Part shown: in pieces, positions 50,301-60,424 of the stretch
How positions within the stretch are numbered: the first letter of the stretch is position 1
How the letters are laid out: every line of letters starts with the position of its first letter
Source: Paraniabella ginsengisoli
GTDB lineage: Bacteria; Bacteroidota; Bacteroidia; Chitinophagales; Chitinophagaceae
Length of the DNA stretch: 64,000 nucleotides
Direction of reading: 5' to 3'
Assembly: GCF_022513635.1 (NCBI RefSeq)
Contig: NZ_JAKWBL010000004.1
Coordinates: 1,054,001 to 1,118,000 of the forward strand
The notes under the pieces: generated by a model
The model's input: the letters and a program-made list of their open reading frames with translations, nothing else
What the model was told of the DNA's origin: nothing
Databases searched by the model: none
Translations under genes and position numbers: made by a program

Positions 50301-51121
50301 TATTGCACAACTATAACATCAAGTTCAACGAAGAATTGGGCCGTTATAAAAGAGAGAAGTTCAATATTTCTATAGGTGATGAATTGCCTGCAGGTGTGTT
50401 GAAGCTGGCTAAAGTTTACCTTGCTGTTAAGCGTAAGCTGAAAGTGGGTGATAAAATGGCGGGTCGCCACGGTAATAAAGGTATCGTAGCAAAAATTGTT
50501 CGTCAGGAAGACATGCCTTTCTTAGAAGATGGTTCTCCTGTTGACATTGTATTGAATCCACTTGGTGTACCTTCTCGTATGAACCTTGGACAGATTTACG
50601 AAACTGTTTTAGGATGGGCTGGTAAAGAACTGGGTGTGAAATTCGCTACGCCAATTTTTGATGGCGCATCTACCGAAGAAATTGAAGGATATTGTGCCGA
50701 TGCAGGTATACCTAAGTTTGGACACACTTACCTGTATGACGGAGAAACCGGAGATCGCTTCCACCAGAAAGCAACTGTAGGTGTTATTTATATGATCAAA
50801 CTTCACCACATGGTGGATGATAAAATGCACGCACGTTCTATCGGACCATACTCATTAATTACACAGCAACCACTGGGTGGTAAAGCTCAGTTCGGTGGTC
50901 AGCGTTTTGGTGAGATGGAGGTTTGGGCATTGGAAGCTTATGGTGCATCTAACATTCTTCAGGAGTTGTTAACAATCAAGTCTGATGATATCATTGGTCG
51001 CGCTAAAACATACGAAAGTATTGTAAAAGGTGAAAATGTACCTCGCGCCGGTGTTCCTGAATCATTCAATGTGTTAGTACATGAGTTGAGAGGCTTAGGT
51101 TTAGATCTTACGTTTGAGTAA
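47318..51121 (+). CDS. rpoB: RNA polymerase beta subunit
   Basis: 1,267 residues, frame intact over 3.8 kb. Start at ATG 47318 ([20 protein letters not shown]); an upstream ATG at 47231 would add 29 residues not typical of the family. Landmarks: the rifampicin region [20 protein letters not shown] with [31 protein letters not shown] [20 protein letters not shown], and the C-terminal [19 protein letters not shown]. Normally follows rplL; here it does not. Confidence 0.98.
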   Translation: MSATSVKSRVNFGKIKHLAETPDLLEIQIQSFKEFFQLETTPDKRDIEGLFRVFKDNFPITDTRNIFVLEFLDYFIDPPRYSIDECMERGLTYAVPLKAKLRLSCNDEEHVDFQTIVQDVFLGNIPYMTPRGTFVINGAERVVVSQLHRSPGVFFGQSVHPNGTKIYSARVIPFKGAWMEFATDINNVMYAYIDRKKKFPVTTLLRSIGYETDKDILELFGMADEVAGERKALEKYIGKRLAARVLRTWVEDFVDEDTGEVVSIERNEIVMERDTVLDEEAIDTIADMEVKSVFVQREDVGGDYAIIYNTLNKDTSNSELEAVQFIYRQLRGADAPDNETARGIIDKLFFSDKRYDLGEVGRYKINRKLNIDAPLVQKTLTKLDIIEIIKYLVRLTNGKAEIDDIDHLSNRRVRTVGEQLYAQFGVGLARMARTIRERMNVRDNEVFTPVDLINARTLSSVINSFFGTSQLSQFLDQTNPLSEITHKRRISALGPGGLSRERAGFEVRDVHYSHYGRLCTIETPEGPNIGLISTLCVHATINEMGFIETPYHKVENGKVNMKKLNFLSAEEEDEAKIAQANAPLDDSGSFVNDRVASRETGDFPILDKNEVEYMDVAPNQIVGLSASLIPFLEHDDANRALMGSNMQRQAVPLLRPDAPIVGTGLEGKAARDSRIQLHAEGNGVVEFVDANEIHVRYDRDVNEKLVSFEEDLKVYKMTKFIKTNQESCINLMPTVKKGQKVKTGDFLTQGYATQNGELALGKNLKVAFMPWKGYNFEDAIVISERVVKEDMFTSIHISEYELEVRDTKLGEEELTADIPNVSEEATKDLDEHGIIRIGAQIKEGDILIGKITPKGESDPTPEEKLLRAIFGDKAGDAKDASLKAPNGVEGVVIGKKLFQRAKKDKNGKVREKAAIEKLDRIHEKNEQDILNVLLEKLGTLLENQNSVGVLNSFDEVVIGKGSKFNAKNLASLDYANINPLNWTSDEKINHQVNTLLHNYNIKFNEELGRYKREKFNISIGDELPAGVLKLAKVYLAVKRKLKVGDKMAGRHGNKGIVAKIVRQEDMPFLEDGSPVDIVLNPLGVPSRMNLGQIYETVLGWAGKELGVKFATPIFDGASTEEIEGYCADAGIPKFGHTYLYDGETGDRFHQKATVGVIYMIKLHHMVDDKMHARSIGPYSLITQQPLGGKAQFGGQRFGEMEVWALEAYGASNILQELLTIKSDDIIGRAKTYESIVKGENVPRAGVPESFNVLVHELRGLGLDLTFE

Positions 51122-51307
51122 GTCGGGAAGTCAGAAAGTCGGTAAGACCGAAAGACAGAGGATTTATATTCAAGTGTTGAAGAGTCCGCCAGTTGGCGGA
51201 ACGAAGATGATAGAAGCACAAAAGTTGACTAAATAAAAACTTTTTAAAACGAGATGTAGGATTTGAGCAGCAGCAAGAGTCCTACATCTTAAATCAGAAA
51301 TAAAAAG
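51122..51307 (+). promoter_or_regulatory. rpoB-rpoC spacer with tandem tract and two hairpins
   Basis: Degenerate GTCGGGAAGTCAGAAAGTCG units (51122-51156), hairpin TCCGCCA-GT-TGGCGGA (51185-51200), and a 9-bp stem GATGTAGGA (51253-51261) / TCCTACATC (51280-51288) with an 18-nt loop. No U-tract follows, so these look like processing or stability elements rather than terminators. Confidence 0.65.
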
Positions 51308-54300
51308 ATGGCTACAAAAAAGAAAATCGTCCAAAAGCAGCGTTTTCGAAAATAACCATTGGCCTTGCATCACCAGATACAATCTTAGAAAGAAGTTTTG
51401 GTGAAGTATTGAAGCCAGAAACAATTAACTATCGTACTTACAAACCCGAACGTGATGGTTTGTTTTGCGAAAGAATATTTGGTCCTGTAAAGGACTATGA
51501 ATGTGCTTGTGGCAAGTACAAGCGTATTCGTTACAAAGGCATTGTGTGCGACCGTTGTGGTGTTGAAGTAACTGAAAAGAAAGTGCGTCGCGAAAGAATG
51601 GGCCACATTAAATTAGTGGTTCCGGTGGTGCATATATGGTACTTTAAATCTTTGCCTAATAAAATCGGTTACTTGTTAGGAATGAGTTCTAAGAAATTAG
51701 AAACCATCATTTACTACGAACGTTATGTGGTAATACAAGCCGGTGTGCGCGAAGACAAAGGCCAGGGTTACGGTGATTTACTTACAGAAGAAGAATACTT
51801 AGATATACTGGACGCCTTACCAAAAGACAACCAGTATTTGCCTGATGATGATCCGCAAAAATTCATTGCTAAGATGGGTGCTGAAGCGGTTCATGATTTG
51901 TTGCAAAGAATTGATCTGGATCAGTTGTCATTCGATTTAAGAAACTCTGCGGCTACTGAAACTTCTCAGCAGCGTAAAGCAGACGCCTTAAAACGTTTGA
52001 GTGTTGTGGAAGCTTTCCGCGATGCGAATACACGTATTACGAACCGCCCAGAGTGGATGGTAATGCAATATATTCCTGTAATTCCTCCAGAACTTCGTCC
52101 TTTAGTTCCATTGGACGGTGGCCGTTTTGCATCTTCTGATCTGAACGATTTATACCGTCGCGTTATCATCCGTAACAACCGTTTGAAACGTTTGATGGAA
52201 ATTAAAGCACCGGAAGTGATCTTACGTAATGAAAAACGCATGCTTCAGGAAGCGATCGACTCATTGTTTGATAATAGCCGTAAGTCTAATGCTGTAAAAG
52301 CAGAAGGCGGGCGTGCATTAAAATCTTTGAGCGATGTATTAAAAGGTAAACAAGGTCGTTTCCGTCAGAACTTATTAGGTAAACGTGTAGACTATTCTGG
52401 TCGTTCGGTTATCGTGGTAGGTCCTGAAATGAAAATGCACGAATGTGGTTTACCAAAAGATATGGCTGCGGAACTGTTCAAGCCATTTATCATTCGTAAA
52501 TTAATTGAAAGAGGTATCGTAAAAACAGTAAAATCTGCAAGGAAACTGGTAGATAAAAAAGAAGCTGTTATTTGGGATATCCTTGAAAATATTTTGAAAG
52601 GCCACCCGATCATGTTAAACCGTGCCCCAACACTGCACCGTTTATCAATTCAGGCCTTCCAGCCTAAATTGATCGAGGGAAAAGCGATTCAGCTTCACCC
52701 ATTGGTTACTGCAGCGTTCAACGCCGATTTCGATGGTGACCAAATGGCGGTTCACGTGCCTTTAAGCAATGCTGCAGTTTTGGAAGCACAGTTATTAATG
52801 CTGGCTTCTCACAACATTTTGAACCCACAAAATGGTACACCAATCACCCTTCCTTCTCAGGACATGGTACTTGGTTTATACTATATTACAAAAGGTAAAA
52901 AATCTACTGAAGAAGAACCTGTACGTGGCGAAGGCAAAGCTTTTTATTCTGCGGAAGAAGTAGTTATTGCTTATAATGAAAAGCGTGTTGATCTTCACGC
53001 TTATATTAAAGTGAAAGCTAATGTACGTAACAACGATACTGGTGAAATAGAAAATAAGCTGATTGAAACTACCGTTGGCCGTGTGATTTTTAATCAGCAC
53101 GTACCAAAAGAAGTAGGGTTTGTAAATGCGCTATTAACAAAAAAGGCCCTGCGTGAAATTATTGGTGATATCATTGAAATTACCAATGTACCTAAAACTG
53201 CTAAGTTCTTAGATGATATTAAGCAATTAGGTTTCCGCACAGCCTTCCAGGGTGGTTTATCGTTTAGTATTAACGATTTGATCATCCCAGAAATCAAACA
53301 GGAATTACTGGATAATGCGAAAGTTGAAGTTGATGAGGTTTGGGAGAACTATAACATGGGTCTTATCACCAATAACGAGCGTTATAACCAGATCGTTGAT
53401 ATCTGGAGCCGTGTAGATACAAGGCTTACAGAAACTTTGATCCGTGAATTGGCGACTGACAAACAAGGGTTCAACTCTGTTTATATGATGTTGGATTCTG
53501 GAGCGCGTGGTTCCAAACAGCAGATCAAACAGTTGGCTGGTATCAGAGGTTTGATGGCGAAGCCAAGAAAATCAGGCTCTACAGGTTCTGAGATCATTGA
53601 GAACCCGATCCTTTCTAACTTTAAAAATGGTTTGAATGTATTGGATTACTTTATCTCAACACACGGTGCACGTAAAGGTCTTGCAGATACAGCGTTAAAA
53701 ACGGCTGATGCAGGTTACTTAACACGTCGTTTGGTGGATGTATCGCAGGATGTGGTTATTAACGAAGAAGATTGCGGTACATTACGTGGCATCAATATTT
53801 CAGCATTAAAAGATAATGAAGACATTATTGAACCATTATCAGACAGGATCGAAGGCCGTACCTCATTGCATGATGTATATAATCCTTTAACAGAAGAATT
53901 GATCATCGAAGCTGGTACAGAGATTTCTGCTTCTGTTGCTAAAAAATAGAAGATTCTGGTATCGAGTCAATAGAAATACGTTCTGTATTAACCTGCGAAA
54001 GCAAGCGCGGATGTTGCGTTAGGTGTTATGGTAAAAACCTGGCTTCAGGCATATTGGCACAAAGAGGTGATGCCGTTGGTATCATTGCTGCACAGTCGAT
54101 TGGTGAGCCTGGTACACAGCTTACACTTCGTACCTTCCACGTAGGTGGTGTTGCCGGTTCTGCTTCGGTAGAATCTAAGCTTGTTGCAAAATTTGATGGT
54201 ACCATTCAGTTTGATGGCGTACGTTCTGTTGTAACAACAAATGCAGAAGGCGATGATGTAAAAGTGGTAATTGGCCGTACAGGTGAAGCACGTATCATTG

Positions 54301-55601
54301 ATACTAAAGCCGACAGGTTATTAATTACAAATAATATTCCTTACGGTTCTACCTTGTTGGTGAAAGACGGACAGAAAGTTTCTAAAGGGGATGCGATCTG
54401 TTCATGGGATCCATATAACAACGTTATCGTTGCAGAGGTAGATGGTATTCTTAAGTTTGATAATGTAATTGAAGGTGTAACTTACCGTGAAGAGTCTGAC
54501 GAGCAAACGGGTCACCGTGAGAAAGTGGTAATTGAAACAAGAGATAAAACTAAAATACCTTCCATTCTTTTAGAAGGAAAAACAGAGAAGTCTTACAACT
54601 TACCTACTGGTAGCCATATCATGTTGGATGAAGGATCTGAAGTGAAAGCTGGTAAGGTGTTAGTGAAGATTCCACGTATTTTAGGTAAACTGAAAGATAT
54701 CACGGGTGGTCTGCCTCGTGTAACAGAATTGTTTGAAGCACGTAATCCAAGTAACCCTGCTGTAGTTTCTGAAATCGACGGTGTGGTAACAATGGGTGCT
54801 ATCAAACGTGGTAACCGCGAGATCATTATTGAAGCTAAAGATGGTGTAACCAGAAAATACCTGGTACCTCTTACAAGACAAATACTGGCTCAGGATGGCG
54901 ACTTCGTAAAAGCCGGTACTTCGTTAAGTGATGGCCAGGTTTCTCCTCAGGATATTCTTTCTATTCAAGGTCCTTTCGCTGTACAACAGTATGTAGTGAA
55001 CGAGATTCAGGAAGTGTATCGTTTACAAGGTGTAAGAATCAATGACAAGCACATTGAGGTGATCGTTCGCCAGATGATGCGTAAAGTAAGCATTGTTGAT
55101 CCAGGAGATACTCGTTTCCTTGAAGATGACTTGGTAGATAAATTTGAATTTGTAGACGAGAACGATTATGTGTACGAGAAGAAAGTAGTTACCGAACCAG
55201 GAGATTCTACCAAACTTCGTGCAGGACAAATTATCAGCTTGCGTGATTTAAGAGAAGAAAACTCTGTATTGCGCCGCAATGATAAAAAACCTGTTGAGTT
55301 TAGAGATGCACAACCTGCAACTTCAGCTCCAACATTGCTGGGTATTACCAAAGCGTCGTTGGGTGTACAAAGTTGGATCTCGGCTGCATCGTTTCAGGAA
55401 ACAACCAAGGTATTGTCTTCCGCCGCTATACACGGTAAGTCAGATGATATGCTGGGCTTGAAAGAGAACGTTATTACCGGTCACCACATACCAGCAGGTA
55501 CAGGTCTTCGTGAGTTTGAAAATATGATCGTAGGAAGCAAAGAAGAGTACGAGTTGTTGCAAACAACACGGGAAGCAATGGCTTTCGACGAAGAAGAATA
55601 A
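51308..55601 (+). CDS. rpoC: RNA polymerase beta' subunit (two frame breaks)
   Basis: 1,431 residues when restored. Breaks lie in A-runs at 51316-51321 and 53941-53946 (6 each; 7 expected). The first restores [20 protein letters not shown], the second joins ISASVAKK to [20 protein letters not shown]. Landmarks: zinc site [20 protein letters not shown], catalytic [15 protein letters not shown], bridge/trigger region [19 protein letters not shown], second zinc site CGTL...C...[26 protein letters not shown]. An essential single-copy gene, so breaks are read as sequence errors. Confidence 0.97.
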
Positions 55602-55627
55602 CTAGTTTTATTTATAACAAGAAACGC

Positions 55628-55654
55628 AAGGAGCAGTATTACTGCTCCTTTTTT
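55628..55654 (+). terminator. intrinsic terminator of rpoBC
   Basis: Stem AAGGAGCAG / CTGCTCCTT with loop TATTA and a following T-run. Confidence 0.9.
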
Positions 55655-55792
55655 GTTTAATAAAGTTGGAGATTTATTTATTAACACTTAACTTTTGGCT
55701 CTTATTCCGTTAAGCCTTTCATAAGAAAGAGGTTAACAAGGTTTTTTTCTTTATTTGATTATTATATTGCAGTTTAAAACTATTTGTGATTT

Positions 55793-56399
55793 ATGAAGCA
55801 AGCGTTATTAGTTGTAAATGCTTTATTGGTGATTGCGGTTTCGTATTTGTTATATAAGCAGTTTACAAACAGTTCCGATTCGGCTGTTATTGCGGGCAGA
55901 AATTTAAAAAGTAACGATTCGACTTCTGTTAAGACAACGCTTATCGCTTACTAATATGGATTCGATTCAGAACAAGTATGAGCTTGCAAAGAAAGTAACT
56001 TCGGAAGTAGAAAAAAGGCGGGACGCCATTAACAACGAGGCTGATAAAATGCAGGCTGCGTATAATTCAAAACTAAACGGATATCAGCAAAGAGCTGCAA
56101 CAATGACCGAAGAGCAGGCTATAGCCGCAAGAGAGGATATGGAGTCAACGCAAAGAACTATGATGGAGAAAAGGCAGGCGTTAGATCAAGAATTCGGGCA
56201 ATGGGCGAGTTCTAAAAACTTAAGCTTGATGAAGGACATACAAGATTATCTGAAGAAGTTTAATGCAGATGGTACCTATTCATTCATCTTTTCTTATGAA
56301 CCAGGCTTTTTCTATTACAGCAATCCGGCTAATGATATAACCAGTGAAGTACTTAAAGGTCTAAATCAACAATACAGCTCATCCAGTAAAAAAGAATAG
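55793..56399 (+). CDS. OmpH/Skp-family periplasmic chaperone (frame broken)
   Basis: From ATG 55793 a signal-anchor segment (ALLVVNALLVIAVSYLLYKQ) leads through a Ser/Thr-rich linker to KTTLIAY; the frame then stops (TAC-TAA) and resumes as NMDSIQNKYELAKKVTSEVE. OmpH proteins begin with IAY-[VI]-[ND]-x-D-S, so two bases seem lost (or one gained) near 55951, not in a homopolymer. The rest is a long coiled coil (EKRRDAINNEADKMQAAYNS) and the conserved FIFSYEPGFFYYSNPANDIT end. About 202 residues. Chaperones outer-membrane proteins. Confidence 0.85.
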
Positions 56400-56400
56400 C

Positions 56401-57689
56401 CTACAAAGCCCATTCAATAATACTGTTCTCCCAATCAGTTTTATAAGGAACACTTACACGGATATAATTATCTGTATAACCTTCCATCATTCCGTTTTTG
56501 TTATGATTTTCAAAAAGCACTTTGCGTGTTTGCCCTGCATGTTGCGCTTCGAAGTATTGCATTTTCATGTAAGATAGATTGCGAAGCGCTTTGTTTCTTT
56601 CATGACGCGTATGTATTGGTACCACAGGGCCTAAAGAAAGAGCATGCGTATTATCTCTTTCGGAATAAGTAAAAACATGCAGGTAAGAAATATCCAATGC
56701 GTGTAAAAAATCATAGGTTTCTTTAAACTCGGTTTCTGTTTCTCCGGGAAAACCAACAATCACATCAACACCAATGGAGCAATGCGGCATTAGCGTTTTT
56801 ATTAAACCAACGCGTTCTGCATATAATTCCCTTTTATATCTACGTCGCATCATACCCAAAACTTTGTTGCTTCCGCTTTGCAATGGGATGTGAAAATGCG
56901 GCATAAATTTCCTGCTGTTTGCTACAAATTCAACAATTTCGTTAGTAAGTAAATTGGGCTCGATAGATGATATCCGAAATCGTTCGATGCCATCGATCTG
57001 ATCTAATTCTTTTATTAAAGAGAAAAAATTTTCTTCCCTGTTCATAAAAGAAACAGGCGCATTTCCATCCGGGCCTTTGCCAAAATCGCCCAAGTTAATT
57101 CCTGTAAGTACAATTTCCTTAGCGCCGCTTGCAGCAATATTTTCAGCACTTTTAACCACATTGGCAATGCTGTCGCTTCGGCTTTTACCACGTGCCATTG
57201 GTATTGTACAAAATGAGCAGTTGTAATCACAACCATCCTGTACTTTCAAAAAGTACGTGTTCTGTCGTTTATTGAAAATGATGTATTAAAACCTGTAACT
57301 TCCTCAATATCGCAACTGCATATTTTAGCCGAATCTCCTTTCGATATTTCTTTGATATGTTTTGTGATATTGAACTTTTCCGCAGCGCCTAATACCAAAT
57401 CTACTCCGGGAATTTCAGCTATTTCTTTAGGTTTTAGCTGTGCATAACAGCCGGTAATTACCACAATGCTTTCGGGTGTTTTCCTTTGAATACGGCGCAC
57501 CAATTGGCGGCATTCTTTGTCCGCATTTTCGGTAACAGAGCAGGTGTTGATCACGTAAACATCGGCGGCCTCAGTAAATTCCTTTTTCACAAACCCTTCA
57601 TTTTCCATCAGCCGTGAAATGGAAGAGGTTTCGGAATAATTTAATTTACATCCCAATGTGTGAAAAGCTACTGATTTTGCGCCCTGCAT
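56401..57689 (-). CDS. mtaB: tRNA t6A37 methylthiotransferase MtaB (frame broken)
   Basis: Radical-SAM enzyme that adds a methylthio group to t6A37 of tRNAs. From ATG 57689 (MQGAKSVAFHTLGCKLNYSE): N-terminal cluster cysteines in GCKLN, INTCSVT and ITGCYAQ; the radical-SAM CxxxCxxC in GCDYNCSFCTIP; and a C-terminal TRAM-like region. GCKLNYSE distinguishes MtaB from MiaB. The frame breaks near 57257 (CGTACTT; one more T gives RTRYFLKVQDG). Restored length 429 residues. Confidence 0.93.
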
Positions 57690-57696
57690 AAGGCTG

Positions 57697-57704
57697 CAAA
57701 GGTA
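57697..57704 (-). promoter_or_regulatory. -7 box directly upstream of mtaB (leaderless type)
   Basis: TACCTTTG on the minus strand, 7 nt before the ATG. Confidence 0.55.
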
Positions 57705-57721
57705 GTTTTTTTGATTGAATG

Positions 57722-57832
57722 GTGAAAAGCTAATAGCGAGTAGTAAGTAGGTCATAGGAAGTAGGTAGCAAGCACGCGCTTATTGTTACATCTTTTGGCT
57801 ACTCACTATTTGCCATTTACCACTTGCTAAAC
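57722..57832. repeat. degenerate short tandem tracts
   Basis: GCGAGTAGTAAGTAGGTCAT and AGGAAGTAGGTAGCAAGCAC, then the roughly inverted GGCTACTCACTATTTGCC and TTTACCACTTGCT, between mtaB and the sulfatase. Confidence 0.55.
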
Positions 57833-59280
57833 TCACTCTCCAAAATAAGGATATTGGTAAAACCCGTCATAGTCAGGGTTTTTTGCCCTGGGATCATTAA
57901 GAACCGTTAACCTTCTTTGTAATTTATCTTTCATCGTTTTTAAAACCTTTGCATAGGCTTTATCATTCGCAATATTATTTACCTGTCCGGGATCTTTCTT
58001 TAAATCATAAAGTTCTTCAGCCGGTCTTTTAGCAAAGGCAAGCTGAAATGTCCGTAGCAGCTCATCATTTTTATCCTTATTAGTGACAATAAAATTTTTG
58101 GTAGGCCCGCCATCACAATCAGAAAACGGTGTTAGTTTGCGGTTGGAATCACGTTTGTCTGTACCTGCAGGCCACAATTCAGGTTGGTAATTCCGGATAT
58201 ACAGGAAATCTGAATTCCTGTATCCGCGCGATGGGTAGCCACTTCTGCTTGGTTTATCCTGAGCAATAGTGTGGCGCTCTCTACCAAAAACAATATCAGA
58301 ACGGTTTTCAGGATCTACAAAGCCCGACTTCTCTGACTTCAACACAGCTGCAAAACTTTTGCCATTCATGTCATTCGGGATCTTTACAGCGGCGGTCTCC
58401 AGCAAGGTGGGAGCAATATCCGCAAATGAAATATAGTCTTCAACGATCCTTCCCGATTTCACTTCTCTTCCCCAGCGAATAGCAAATGGAACCCGAACGC
58501 CCGAGTCGTACAAATTGCCCTTGCCGCGTGGAAACGGCATTCCATGATCACCGGTTATAATAATAATGGTATTCTCCAGCAAACCATGTTTTTCCAGTTG
58601 TGCAATTGCTGATCCAACGAGCCTGTCCCAACGCTGCACTTCAAAGTAGTAATCGGCAACATCACTGCGTACTACATCCGACTTTGGATAATGCTCAAAA
58701 AGATGAACTTTTGAAATATCCATACCACTTTTTGCTCCCGTTCCTTTTTCATAAGGTCTATGCGGATCGGCTGTCCCCAGCCAGAAAAAGAAAGGTTTTT
58801 GTTTAGCGTCCGTACTGTCAAGAAACTGATCAAAAGTTTTATACGCTTTGCCCGAAGGATGCGCGCCATGATGCGCCATCCAGTTATCTAAGTTTCCCGG
58901 CCCCCAGGTTTTGGCTACGGTTCTTCCGGTTACGTATCCATCATCAGCTAGAAGATGAATAAAACTTTGATGTTTTTCGGGAAGTGTGCTCCACAAATTC
59001 GCGCCCGAACCAAGCCCCCAAAAATATTTTCCAGTAATAAAGGCATTTCTGCTTGGCGTACAAGAAGGGCTTGAAACAAATGCATGGTTGAACAACACCC
59101 CTTCTGTAGCAACCCTATCAAAATTGGGTGTTTTTACCACTTTATCTCCATAAACACCCGCATGCGGCCAGCCCCAGTCGTCGGCAAGGCAAAAAGAATA
59201 TTGGGCTTTTGAGATTGTTGGTTTTGTGCAATCGCAAACACAGATAATAAAATCAAGCTTGAGGTAAAAATTTTTCTCAT
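57833..59280 (-). CDS. secreted sulfatase (frame broken)
   Basis: From ATG 59280 a signal peptide (MRKIFTSSLILLSVFAIAQ) then NILFCLADDWGWPHAGVYGD, the N-terminal metal-binding Asp-Asp. The frame breaks in an A-run at 59191-59195 (5; 6 expected). The active-site signature is C-T-P-S-R in SSPSCTPSRNAFITGKY, a Cys-type site matured to formylglycine. ITGDHGMPFPRGKGNLYD carries further ligands. About 482 residues. Acts on sulfated substrates outside the cytoplasm; no maturase or glycosidase is adjacent, so the substrate is unknown. Confidence 0.9.
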
Positions 59281-59308
59281 AATAAAATATGTTATGAATC
59301 CAGCATTT

Positions 59309-59375
59309 GAATATAGAGCATCGGTATTGCTACGCTCAGTTTATCGTCCCGACTATATTTCATCCTACATAAACG
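59309..59375 (+). repeat. dispersed intergenic repeat, copy R7
   Basis: AATATAGAGCATCGGTATTG followed by C-TACGCTCAG and TTTCATCCTACATAAA. It lies in the 377-bp gap between the sulfatase and plsC, whose remainder holds no recognised gene. Confidence 0.7.
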
Positions 59376-59641
59376 GCATGTAATATACGACGTAAAATAC
59401 ATCAATTTTTTGCCACAAAATGCACGAATATATAAATGATTTGATGCTGAAATAAATCGCTTATTGATCGCATAGAAATATAGAAAATGGTTCTGTGTCA
59501 ATCGTTTTTCTATTAGAAATAACTCTTGAGTTGAAAAAATATAGACAGTGTGATACCAAAATTATACACAAATATGCCTTTAACGCATATTCGTGCATTC
59601 GTGGCAGAAGTTTCATTAGTTTATCCTTTCAACATATCAAT

Positions 59642-59649
59642 TACATTTG
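59642..59649 (+). promoter_or_regulatory. -7 box directly upstream of plsC (leaderless type)
   Basis: TACATTTG, with a TTT about 19 nt upstream, ends 8 nt before ATG 59658. Confidence 0.55.
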
Positions 59650-59657
59650 CTTCTGGA

Positions 59658-60410
59658 ATGAAAGTGCTACGATTTTTATATAGTATATACGCCGCCATCA
59701 TATTTGTTGCGTCAATGCTGCTTATTTTTCCTTTTGTAATCGTCGCCAGTTTTTTTGGCAGAATAAAGGGTGGTAATGCTATTTATCGTTTGTGCACTTT
59801 ATGGTCCGACATTTGGTTTGCATTGACTTTTATTTTTGTTAGGCGAATTTATGAAGCGCCGTTTGAGGATACCAAAAAATATATCATTGTCGCCAATCAT
59901 ATTTCTTATCTCGATATACCCATGCTGGTAAAAGTTTTCAGGAAGCCTTTGCGCCCATTGGGAAAAATAGAGATGACGAAAATCCCTGTATTCGGTTTTA
60001 TTTATAAATACGCTATTGTAACCGTTGATCGAAGCGACGCTCAACACCGTGCGCTTAGTTTAAGATTGATGCGATCTATTCTAAACAAAGGCATTTCAAT
60101 ATTTGTTTTTCCGGAAGGCACATTTAATGAAACCGGCCAGGCGTTGAAGGAATTTTATAATGGTGCTTTTAAGTTGGCTATTGAAACACAAACTCCTGTT
60201 AAGCCGGTTCTGTTTTTAGATACTTTTGACAGGATGCATTATGGTACTGTCTTTTCATTAAACCCTGGTAAAAGCAGAGTAGTATATTTAAAAGAAATAT
60301 CTGTGGACGGATTAACCATGCATGATGTTTCAGCATTGCGAGATAAGGTGTTTTCGGAAATGGAAAAGGCCCTCATAGCGCATAATGCGTCCTGGATTTC
60401 AAAACAGTAA
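59658..60410 (+). CDS. plsC: 1-acyl-sn-glycerol-3-phosphate acyltransferase
   Basis: 250 residues. Makes phosphatidic acid from lysophosphatidic acid at the inner membrane. After a hydrophobic N-terminus (LYSIYAAIIFVASMLLIFPF) come the acyltransferase blocks: NHISYLD (H-x4-D), GKIEMTKIPVFGF, FPEGTFNETG and PVKPVLF. An in-frame ATG at 59550 exists, but 59658 (MKVLRFLYSIYAA) fits the family and follows a promoter box. Confidence 0.9.
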   Translation: MKVLRFLYSIYAAIIFVASMLLIFPFVIVASFFGRIKGGNAIYRLCTLWSDIWFALTFIFVRRIYEAPFEDTKKYIIVANHISYLDIPMLVKVFRKPLRPLGKIEMTKIPVFGFIYKYAIVTVDRSDAQHRALSLRLMRSILNKGISIFVFPEGTFNETGQALKEFYNGAFKLAIETQTPVKPVLFLDTFDRMHYGTVFSLNPGKSRVVYLKEISVDGLTMHDVSALRDKVFSEMEKALIAHNASWISKQ

Positions 60411-60424
60411 CTATATTGCAACAC

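Noticed and set aside
51308..55601. Programmed frameshifting in rpoC
   Set aside because: Both breaks are in 6-A runs and equal the missing-base pattern in 19 other genes; no slippery site with a downstream structure is visible.
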